Shown piece after piece: positions 1-5,647 of a DNA stretch of 13,360 nucleotides (position 1 is the stretch's first letter; every line of letters starts with the position of its first letter). This DNA is from Gp6-AA40 sp046732795. GTDB lineage: Bacteria; Acidobacteriota; Vicinamibacteria; Vicinamibacterales; UBA2999. The stretch is taken from the NCBI GenBank assembly GCA_046732795.1, contig JBKPNV010000174.1, positions 1-13,360 on the forward strand. The letters are read 5' to 3'. A program made the position numbers and the translations under genes. The notes beneath the pieces are model-generated. The model was not told the origin of the DNA and made no database searches. It saw only the letters and a list, made by a program, of their open reading frames with translations.

Positions 1-1
1 T

Positions 2-34
2 CTCAAGGAAGGCGTGGTCACACCCGACATCTAG
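2..34 (+). CDS. possible 3' end of a CDS cut by the window edge
   Basis: One frame open from the window edge reads LKEGVVTPDI and stops at TAG 32-34. The short tail faintly recalls the TPD(L/I)GG stretch of isocitrate/isopropylmalate dehydrogenases, but those proteins continue with a conserved GG that is absent here. Ten residues are too few to assign a function, and the frame may be chance. Confidence 0.15.
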   Translation, partial: LKEGVVTPDI

Positions 35-44
35 GACCCGGCGC

Positions 45-214
45 TCAATCCCATCTACCGTGACGTCCTCGGACTACGGCGTGGTCGCGCTGCTTTGACG
101 GGTCGGTGATCCGGATCGCAAAGGGAAAGTCGAAGCCGGGATCGGCCACACACAGAGGACGCCGTCCAGGGGATGCGCTTCGAATCGCTCGACGCGGCGC
201 AAGGGTGCGGGTGC
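45..214 (-). pseudogene. possible frameshifted gene remnant
   Basis: Two minus-strand frames each give protein-like sequence and join well. The upstream part reads RRVERFEAHPLDGVLCV and the downstream part ADPGFDFPFAIRITDPSKQR, ending at a TGA (45-47). The switch falls in an alternating CA/TG run at 147-154. Removing one TG unit would fuse the two halves in one frame, so dinucleotide slippage or a sequencing error could explain the break. No family is recognised and no upstream ribosome binding site was found. The call rests only on how coding-like the two pieces look. Confidence 0.25.
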
Positions 215-414
215 CCTGTGACCGCAAGTGCTGGGCCATCAACAGTTAACAAAGTACCTCGAGACGGTTCGAAACCCGTCATCCACCCCACTTAACCAAC
301 GGATCGCGTGCACGGTGACTCCTGTGGCAACCGGTTGAATTCAATCCTGACCGTGTACGCTTCCCTGACGAACAGCGGCATATCGGTTGCAGCGCCAGGC
401 CAGTGGAGGCACCT

Positions 415-627
415 ATGGCCAAGCGTAAGACTGCTGCGAAACGGACCCGCACGACCAAATCGAAGCGGGAACTCATCGATACGAAAAAGGACAAACGATA
501 CGTCCGCCGTCGCTCGTCGGGGCAATTCAAGGAGTCGGATGATGTCGGACGTTCGCTGAAAAGGGACCGCCCGCAGAAGGCAAAACGGAAGGTAAAAAGC
601 GGGCAAGGAGACCGCGGTGATCGGTAG
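415..627 (+). CDS. small basic conserved protein of unknown function (70 aa)
   Basis: The product is rich in Lys and Arg. It has a segment ELIDTKKDKRYVRR, a central SGQFKESDDVGRSL, and ends GQGDRGDR. From memory this pattern recurs in many short hypothetical proteins of soil and aquatic bacteria, always uncharacterised. No membrane segment, signal peptide or cysteine is present. The strong positive charge would fit nucleic-acid or ribosome contact, but that is inference only. ATG 415 is chosen over GTG 403 because GGAGG lies at 405-409, five bases ahead of it. It stands alone, 75 bases before the next gene on the same strand. Confidence 0.8.
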   Translation: MAKRKTAAKRTRTTKSKRELIDTKKDKRYVRRRSSGQFKESDDVGRSLKRDRPQKAKRKVKSGQGDRGDR

Positions 628-702
628 TGTTTCGCTCGAACCGGTGCTTCTTACCAGTTCTATGCTGCGCCACAACACAGGCGCGCAAGGGGTTTGCTGA
701 AG

Positions 703-1008
703 ATGCCGCGCATTCCGTGGGCGACGATACTGACACATGGCCCTGCCCTTGTTGCTGCCGCCAAACAGTTACTCGCAACGGCGGGGGCATCTGACAGAGA
801 CGCGACTTCGAGCCTCGAGGCGCGGCTCGGGCAACTGGAAAAGGCGTCGATGGAATCGGCTCGGTTGCTCGAGGACATCGCGCAGCAGATTCAGGCGCTC
901 ACCATCGCGCACGAGCAGACAGCGAGAAGGGTCCGGATCGCGATCGCCGTGGGCGTTACCGCAGTCATCACGAGCGTTGCTGCGGGGATTGTCGGTTTGG
1001 TCTGGTAA
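703..1008 (+). CDS. C-terminally anchored membrane protein with coiled coil (101 aa)
   Basis: The protein starts MPRIPWATILTHGPAL and then has a long predicted helix (about residues 40-75) with heptad-like Leu/Ala spacing around LEARLGQLEKA and ALTIAHEQTARRV. It closes with one hydrophobic segment of about 23 residues ending GIVGLVW. This is the layout of a tail-anchored or single-pass inner-membrane protein with most of the chain cytoplasmic. I recall similar short hypothetical proteins in soil bacteria, with no known role. ATG 703 is preferred; TTG 694 would add three residues, but the AAGGGG at 687-692 would then abut the start. It may be co-transcribed with the basic protein upstream. Confidence 0.7.
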   Translation: MPRIPWATILTHGPALVAAAKQLLATAGASDRDATSSLEARLGQLEKASMESARLLEDIAQQIQALTIAHEQTARRVRIAIAVGVTAVITSVAAGIVGLVW

Positions 1009-1165
1009 GTGAAGCTCTCCGTCGTTCTATCGACGGGTGACGGCTGGTCAGAGAATTTCGTGACGTGAGCGCGGCGGTGTCGAAAAAGTCTCGGCGGTTC
1101 TCGCGTGCGGCTAATGGAGCATCACCACGAGGACACGACAAACTGGCAACGCGCCTGACCGCGCG

Positions 1166-1408
1166 CTATGTGCGGTGATGTGCCCTCGCACGACTTGGTT
1201 TTGCAACCGGCACGGTCGCTGACGGATCGAAACGGCCTGTTCCCAGCAACGAGCGGCTGGCTGGCCCGTCCTGACCCTTCTGGACGTGCCACAGGTAACC
1301 GCATTCCTCGCACCGGAAGAAGTCGGCGTTCGGCGCGAACAGGATCGCGTTGAGCGCCGCCACCCGGGCACCATGGCATTCCGGGCATTGCGTTCGTGCT
1401 GATGTCAT
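1166..1408 (-). CDS. small zinc-ribbon protein (80 aa), paralogue 1
   Basis: Two CxxC knuckles are visible: C8-P-E-C11 and C33-E-E-C36, the second inside FFRCEECGYLWHV. The 21-residue spacing and the aromatic-Arg-Cys...Cys-Gly-x-x-Trp second knuckle match a rubredoxin-like or zinc-ribbon fold binding one Zn. The N-terminus MTSARTQCPEC is nearly the same as that of the gene at 9351 (MPSARTTCPEC), so the two are paralogues. The tail after residue 57 is basic and low in complexity and may be poorly conserved. GGAG lies a few bases ahead of ATG 1408. It is divergent from the secreted protein at 1526. DNA, RNA or protein binding are all possible; no partner is implied by the context. Confidence 0.7.
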   Translation of the reverse strand: MTSARTQCPECHGARVAALNAILFAPNADFFRCEECGYLWHVQKGQDGPASRSLLGTGRFDPSATVPVAKPSRARAHHRT

Positions 1409-1525
1409 CTGGGGGCTCCAGAAACTGAGAACGCCAGCTTACTTGATCGCCATGCACGATCGCTTAACGTTGGGTTAAATATCGTTAATCATCGGGTGGG
1501 CTATGCTTGCACCGGAGGCCCGTGA
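1409..1525. promoter_or_regulatory. divergent intergenic region, AT-rich, with inverted repeat
   Basis: The stretch between two divergent genes is visibly more AT-rich than its surroundings. It holds an inverted repeat TTAACG (1464-1469) / CGTTAA (1483-1488) and a second short one, GATCG/CGATC, just before it. A TATGCT hexamer at 1502-1507 could be a -10 box for the plus-strand gene, without a convincing -35. GGAGG at 1514-1518 serves ATG 1526. Confidence 0.35.
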
Positions 1526-2692
1526 ATGACCGGTACGGCTTTGGCGCTTTTCTTGTTGCTACAAGGGGCAACAGCTGCTCGGCCCGGCGTGGTGATGGGA
1601 CAGTTGCAGACGCGCGAAGGCGCGCCGGCCGCGGCCATTCGTATCTCGGCCCTCCCGGCTCCGCCTCCGAACATCCTTCCGTCTGACGGTCAAAACTATT
1701 ACGCAACGACGGCGCCAGCGGGTACCACGCTGACTGACGCGCAAGGGCGCTACCGTCTCGGCAATCTCGCGCCCGGGCGATACCTGATTATCGCGAGCGT
1801 CTTCGGGTATCCGACGTTCTATCCGGCCACGAACAGCGCCGACGGCGCCACCGTCGTCAACGTCGGCGCCGAGGCACCTGTTGCGGGCATCGATTTCACG
1901 GTCCTGATGCCACCCGGCGGCCGCGTCAGCGGCCACGTCGATTCGCCTCCGGCCGGCGGTGTTCAGGAGAAAGCGGTGCTCTCCGGCGTTGCGCTCGGCG
2001 AGTTGCTGGAAAGCCCGATTGGAGCCGATGGCAATTTCACGTTCGGCCATCTTCCGACCGGGGCGTACTTGCTCAGCCTCTTCCCCGCGCCGCCTGGCAT
2101 GCCGTCACGCGCGTTCCGCGTCGAACAAACCGATGTCCGCCTCGATATCGCACGGCCGACGCTGCGGATGGTCACGGGACGAGTCGTCGTCCAGAACGGC
2201 CCACTGCCCTACGGCTGGCTCGGGTTCCTGACTGACAAGAGTTACGAGACGGCGCACATCAACGCCGATGGCACATTCCGGACACAGTTGCAACCGGCGC
2301 GTCACGAAGTCGAACTGGCTGGCATGCCCGGCGGGTACAGGCTCGCGTCTGTGCGTCTCGGCACAGAAGACATGTCACAAGGCATCACGGTCGGCACCTC
2401 AGACATTTCAGGTCTGGTCATCACGGTCGCCCCTCCCGCAGGCCTGCCAAAGCTGCGCGGCAAGATCACTGGTGTGCCCGCGGAAGGCCTGTCATCCGCG
2501 AAAGTCGAGCTCACCGGTCACGTGATCGGCGCACTCGAGGCATCGGTCAAGGGCGACGGGTCGTTTGAATTCCCCGCGATCACCCCGGGAACGTATCGCG
2601 TTCGAGTGCCGCAGGTATCCGAGATCACGCCTGCCTTCGTCGTCGTCGGATGGGAAGACACTGATATCCAGATCGCCGCTGCTGCGCGCTGA
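1526..2692 (+). CDS. secreted carboxypeptidase-regulatory-like (CarboxypepD) beta-sandwich protein (388 aa)
   Basis: An N-terminal hydrophobic stretch ALALFLLLQGATA is a likely Sec signal. It is followed by about four beta-sandwich modules of the carboxypeptidase-regulatory-like type. Each ends in the typical turn D(A/G)xGxFxFxxLxPGxYxL: TDAQGRYRLGNLAPGRYLI near residue 75, ADGNFTFGHLPTGAYLL near 180, NADGTFRTQLQPARHEV near 250 and KGDGSFEFPAITPGTYRV near 345. No peptidase, TonB-receptor or other catalytic domain is attached, so a structural or carbohydrate/protein-contact role in the periplasm or on the cell surface is likely. Such proteins are abundant in Acidobacteriota. The start is fixed by GGAGG at 1514-1518, seven bases upstream. 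Its TGA lies 12 bases from the stop of the convergent gene. Confidence 0.82.
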   Translation: MTGTALALFLLLQGATAARPGVVMGQLQTREGAPAAAIRISALPAPPPNILPSDGQNYYATTAPAGTTLTDAQGRYRLGNLAPGRYLIIASVFGYPTFYPATNSADGATVVNVGAEAPVAGIDFTVLMPPGGRVSGHVDSPPAGGVQEKAVLSGVALGELLESPIGADGNFTFGHLPTGAYLLSLFPAPPGMPSRAFRVEQTDVRLDIARPTLRMVTGRVVVQNGPLPYGWLGFLTDKSYETAHINADGTFRTQLQPARHEVELAGMPGGYRLASVRLGTEDMSQGITVGTSDISGLVITVAPPAGLPKLRGKITGVPAEGLSSAKVELTGHVIGALEASVKGDGSFEFPAITPGTYRVRVPQVSEITPAFVVVGWEDTDIQIAAAAR

Positions 2693-2710
2693 CGCGCGGT
2701 GCGGTCAGCG
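2687..2710. other. inverted repeat carrying both stop codons of a convergent gene pair
   Basis: CGCTGAC (2687-2693) and GTCAGCG (2704-2710) form a 7-bp stem with a 10-base loop. The TGA of the plus gene and the TGA of the minus gene lie in opposite arms. No T-run follows on either side, so this is not a standard intrinsic terminator. It could still pair in both transcripts. Confidence 0.4.
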
Positions 2711-3679
2711 GCGTCGCACTTCCTCCAGGATGCTTGGTTCGAAGAACGCGGCGAGCGCCTCGCGCGATCGAGGGGTGCGATTCTGCTTTGGTGCCACCCA
2801 CTTCTCTTCCTCGACCATCACGTCGAGCATATCGCCCGGCACGGCAACTGGAAACGCATGGTGTTCCCAGCTGCGCGCGACTTGATCGACGGGATGCCCG
2901 GTCGTCTTCGCAATCAAGGGAAAGTGCGGCGCGGGGCTTGTCTTCATCTCGTCGACCGCGCTCAGCAACGCCCGCACGAAGCTCACGAGCTGCGGGCGGC
3001 GTTGCGAATCGCCGAGCACGTCGGTCGTCGTGTAGAGGCTGAATAGCTCGCGGTAGGCCTTGTTGTCCTGGAACACGATCGCGTCGCGTCCGAGTCCGTC
3101 GACCGCCTTCTGTGCCTCCGGTTCCCACATCGAGATCGCATCCGCGCGGCCATCGACCACTCCAGCCGCCATCTGATCGCGAGGCAGATCGACAATCTTC
3201 ACGTCGGACTCAGACAGACCTGCCATTGACAGCGTGCGCACGAGCGCGTAGTGCGCTGACGTGTCACGCGGCAACGTGACGCGCTTTCCTTGCAGATCCG
3301 CGACCCGTGAAATTCCCGCCGATCGTTTGCCGACGATGCGGTAGAGACCCTCGGCAACGGTGAACAGGATTCGAACGTTGGGCGTGCCGGCGATCAGGAA
3401 TTGCGTCTCGGCGTTGGTCGCGGCATGCGCGCTTCCATTGGCGAGGTTTCTCACGCCGCCGTTGATGACGCGGAATCCGGCGCCTTGCGGTCCGTTGTCG
3501 GCGACATAAACGGGGCCGCCTTCGATTGTCGACGTGCTGACGGCAACCGTGAATGGTGCATCGGCAGCCAATGGGAGGGACTGGGGTGTGGGATTCGCGC
3601 CCTGGCCTCTGAGCGCCAGCGGTGCGAATAGCACACAGAGGGCGATCAGCGTCGCGCCGCGTACACCGAAAGAGGTCAT
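2705..3679 (-). CDS. orphan periplasmic ABC-type substrate-binding protein, NMT1/SsuA-like (324 aa)
   Basis: A signal peptide (TLIALCVLFAPLALRGQG, about residues 10-27) precedes a type-2 periplasmic binding fold. Family-typical pieces are the lobe-linking ADLQGKRVTLPRDTSAHYAL, the LSMAGLSESDVKIVDLP stretch, and VDGRADAISMWEPEAQKA, as in NMT1/thiamine-precursor, aliphatic sulfonate and nitrate binding proteins. Length is usual for the family. No permease or ATPase gene is nearby, so it may serve an unlinked transporter or act as a periplasmic partner without transport. It is divergent from the cytochrome/quinoprotein gene and shares its control region, which suggests related use. The ligand cannot be read from the sequence. 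A GGAG lies 11 bases before ATG 3679, a weak spacing. Confidence 0.85.
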   Translation of the reverse strand: MTSFGVRGATLIALCVLFAPLALRGQGANPTPQSLPLAADAPFTVAVSTSTIEGGPVYVADNGPQGAGFRVINGGVRNLANGSAHAATNAETQFLIAGTPNVRILFTVAEGLYRIVGKRSAGISRVADLQGKRVTLPRDTSAHYALVRTLSMAGLSESDVKIVDLPRDQMAAGVVDGRADAISMWEPEAQKAVDGLGRDAIVFQDNKAYRELFSLYTTTDVLGDSQRRPQLVSFVRALLSAVDEMKTSPAPHFPLIAKTTGHPVDQVARSWEHHAFPVAVPGDMLDVMVEEEKWVAPKQNRTPRSREALAAFFEPSILEEVRRR

Positions 3680-3700
3680 AGGATGAGGCGCTCCGGGCGT

Positions 3701-3736
3701 GTATTCTCGCAGACTTTATAATGACTGCGCGAATAC
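3701..3736. promoter_or_regulatory. TATAAT box inside a 12-bp inverted repeat, likely divergent promoter/operator
   Basis: GTATTCTCGCAG (3701-3712) and CTGCGCGAATAC (3725-3736) are inverted copies matching at 11 of 12 positions around a 12-base AT-rich spacer. The spacer holds a perfect TATAAT (3717-3722) for the plus strand and an overlapping TATAAA reading on the minus strand (3720-3715). A dimeric regulator bound to the repeat would cover both -10 boxes and so both divergent genes. No good -35 hexamer is visible on either side, as expected for an activator-dependent promoter. Confidence 0.55.
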
Positions 3737-3743
3737 GCGTTAC

Positions 3744-3796
3744 GACACCGGGTGTGATTTTTCCGTTACCACGTGCGGAAAACCACACCCGGTGTC
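3744..3796 (+). promoter_or_regulatory. paired ACACC-N-GGTGT palindromes forming a long leader hairpin
   Basis: GACACCGGGTGTG (3744-3756) and CACACCCGGTGTC (3784-3796) are perfect inverted copies. Each contains an 11-bp palindrome ACACC-N-GGTGT, centred at 3750 and 3790, exactly 40 bases apart. A further 7 bp (3759-3765 with 3776-3782) pair inside, leaving a 10-base loop. The whole lies downstream of the TATAAT box and ends eight bases before the ribosome binding site GGAG 3805-3808. It can therefore be either a double operator bound by a looping or tetrameric repressor, or an RNA hairpin in the mRNA leader, or both. Confidence 0.6.
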
Positions 3797-3813
3797 TTGA
3801 TACTGGAGCACTG

Positions 3814-5637
3814 ATGAGACCTGCGCCTGCCTTCGTGATCGCGTTCCTGTTGGCCGCCCTCGCGCGACCCGTCGCCGCGCAGGCTCCCGATGGCGCCGCG
3901 GTGTTCCAGGCAAACTGCGCTTCCTGCCACGTGAACCCCGCGCCCGATTCCCGCGCGCCGACCCGCGAGGTCCTCGCGCAGATCGCTCCCGAGAGCATCA
4001 TGGTAGCGCTCACAAGCGGTCAGATGTTCCGGCAGGGATCGGCATTGACCGATGCCGAACGCCGCGCCGTTGCAGCATTCCTCGCGGGCCGGCCAGTTGG
4101 GACGGCGGCGCCGCCGTCCAACGCTGGCCAGTGCACGGCCAGGGCGCCTGCGATCACGACCGCGGATCTGACCAACGGTTGGAATGGGTGGGGCGGCTCC
4201 GGCGCAACGAACACGCGTTTCCAGTCGGCTGATCAGGGCGGCCTCACGGCGCCGATGATTCCGCGTCTGAAATTGAAATGGGCCTTCGGATTCCCTGGTG
4301 TCAGCTCCGCACGCTCACAGCCCGCAATCCTCGGCAATCGATTGTTCGTCGGCAGCGAGAGCGGCGACCTCTTCGCGCTGGATGCGAAGAGCGGCTGCAC
4401 GTACTGGATGTTCCACGCGAAGGCAGGCATTCGAACGGCACCGTCGGTTGGACCGTACAAGCGCGCGAACGGCACCAGTGGCTTTGCGGTCTATGTGGCG
4501 GACGGCGGTGCCAACGCATACGCCGTCGATAGCGAAACGGGTCAAGAGATCTGGAATCGCAAAATGGACGATCACGTGTACGCCAAGTCGACCGGATCGC
4601 TCACCGTGTTCGACGGCCGCGTCTACGTACCGGTCGCCGGCGTGGGTGAAGAAGGCCAGGGCGGATCCTCGAAGTACGAGTGCTGCACGTTCAGAGGCAG
4701 CGTCAGCGCGCTCGATGCGAACACCGGCGCGTTGATCTGGAAGACCTACACGATGGAGGAGCCCAAGCCGCGCGGAAAGAACAAAGACGGCGTTCAGCTC
4801 TGGGGTCCCGCTGGCGCCGGTATCTGGGCGGCGCCCACGGTCGATGCACGCCGCCGCGCGATCTACGTGGCGACTGGCAACGCCTATGCCGCGCCGAACT
4901 CGAAGACGAGCGACGCGGTCGTGGCATTCGATATGGCGACCGGGAAGATCCTGTGGACCTTCCAGCCGACGCAGGACGTGTGGGTGGGCGGCTGCAAGCG
5001 CGGCGACGAGAATCCCAACTGCCCGGACGATCTTGGCCCCGACCACGACTTCTCGATGTCGCCGGTACTTGCGAAACGCACCAACGGCTCCGACATCCTC
5101 ATCGTCCAGCAGAAGTCGGGCATGGCCTACGCGATCGATCCGGACAAGCAGGGCGCGCTCGTGTGGCAGTACAAGACGAGCGACGGCGCAGGCCTCGGTG
5201 GCCAGTGGGGCGCGGCCGCTGATGCACGGCAGGTGTATTTCAGCATCAACGGTCCGGCCAGAGCGGCCGGGGGCCTTCGCGCAGTGAACGTGGACACGGG
5301 CGCGGTCGCCTGGTCGAAGGACGCCGAGGCACGGCTGTGCGGAACCGAACGCGGATGCAGTCAGGCGCAGGGCGCAGCGGTCACCGCGATCCCCGGTATC
5401 GTGTTCTCGGTCTCAATGGACGGCGGCATCCGCGCGCACGCGGCCGACGACGGCACGACCGTGTGGTCGTTCAACACCAACCAGGAGTTCCAGACGGTCA
5501 ACGGCGTGAAAGCCAAGGGCGGCGCCATCGATGGTCCCGGGGTCGTCGTCTCGGGCGGGATGGTCTACGTCAACTCAGGATACGTGAGTCTGATCGGACG
5601 CCCGGGAAACGTGCTTCTGGCATTCGCCGTGGAGTAG
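3814..5637 (+). CDS. quinohaemoprotein dehydrogenase-like: cytochrome c domain fused to PQQ-type beta-propeller (607 aa)
   Basis: A signal peptide ending PVAAQA precedes a haem c motif C35-A-S-C38-H39. M71 (GQMF) is a possible axial ligand, and the AALTD-type helix follows to about residue 95. The rest is a beta-propeller with the PQQ blade signature AxDxxTGxxxW repeated about seven times (for example AVDSETGQEIW, AFDMATGKILW). A vicinal pair C290-C291 in YECCTFRGS recalls the vicinal disulfide of quinoprotein alcohol dehydrogenases, and D410-H-D412-F sits where the catalytic Asp is expected. The fold and cytochrome order resemble polyvinyl-alcohol dehydrogenase-type enzymes: periplasmic alcohol oxidation, with electrons passed to haem c. 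The substrate is unknown and no PQQ synthesis gene is nearby. ATG 3814 is chosen over 3721 because it gives the signal peptide and has GGAG five bases upstream. Confidence 0.88.
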   Translation: MRPAPAFVIAFLLAALARPVAAQAPDGAAVFQANCASCHVNPAPDSRAPTREVLAQIAPESIMVALTSGQMFRQGSALTDAERRAVAAFLAGRPVGTAAPPSNAGQCTARAPAITTADLTNGWNGWGGSGATNTRFQSADQGGLTAPMIPRLKLKWAFGFPGVSSARSQPAILGNRLFVGSESGDLFALDAKSGCTYWMFHAKAGIRTAPSVGPYKRANGTSGFAVYVADGGANAYAVDSETGQEIWNRKMDDHVYAKSTGSLTVFDGRVYVPVAGVGEEGQGGSSKYECCTFRGSVSALDANTGALIWKTYTMEEPKPRGKNKDGVQLWGPAGAGIWAAPTVDARRRAIYVATGNAYAAPNSKTSDAVVAFDMATGKILWTFQPTQDVWVGGCKRGDENPNCPDDLGPDHDFSMSPVLAKRTNGSDILIVQQKSGMAYAIDPDKQGALVWQYKTSDGAGLGGQWGAAADARQVYFSINGPARAAGGLRAVNVDTGAVAWSKDAEARLCGTERGCSQAQGAAVTAIPGIVFSVSMDGGIRAHAADDGTTVWSFNTNQEFQTVNGVKAKGGAIDGPGVVVSGGMVYVNSGYVSLIGRPGNVLLAFAVE

Positions 5638-5647
5638 GCCTGGCCTA
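5635..5647. other. 13-bp palindrome carrying both stop codons of a convergent pair
   Basis: TAGGCC (5635-5640), T, GGCCTA (5642-5647) is a perfect inverted repeat. The TAG of the plus gene is the left end and the TAG of the minus gene is the right end. The intergenic space is only 7 bases. The one-base loop is too tight for a normal hairpin and there is no T-run. Confidence 0.4.

Noticed and set aside
262..290. T-arm-like string GACGG-TTCGAAA-CCCGTC followed by CCA, suggesting a tRNA 3' end or attachment site
   Set aside because: The stem lacks one base for a proper 5-bp T arm, and no matching acceptor 5' half or anticodon arm lies upstream. A chance match is likely.
3721..3813. Upstream start (ATG 3721) for the cytochrome/quinoprotein gene
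   Set aside because: It falls inside the TATAAT box and would translate through the leader hairpin; ATG 3814 gives a signal peptide and has a ribosome binding site.
3264..4013. 249-residue minus-strand frame spanning the divergent promoter region
   Set aside because: It runs over two signal-peptide starts and the control region in a different frame; the Arg-rich composition is typical of a shadow frame.
4315..5046. 243-residue minus-strand frame opposite the quinoprotein gene
   Set aside because: It is antisense to clearly conserved propeller repeats and has no recognisable features.
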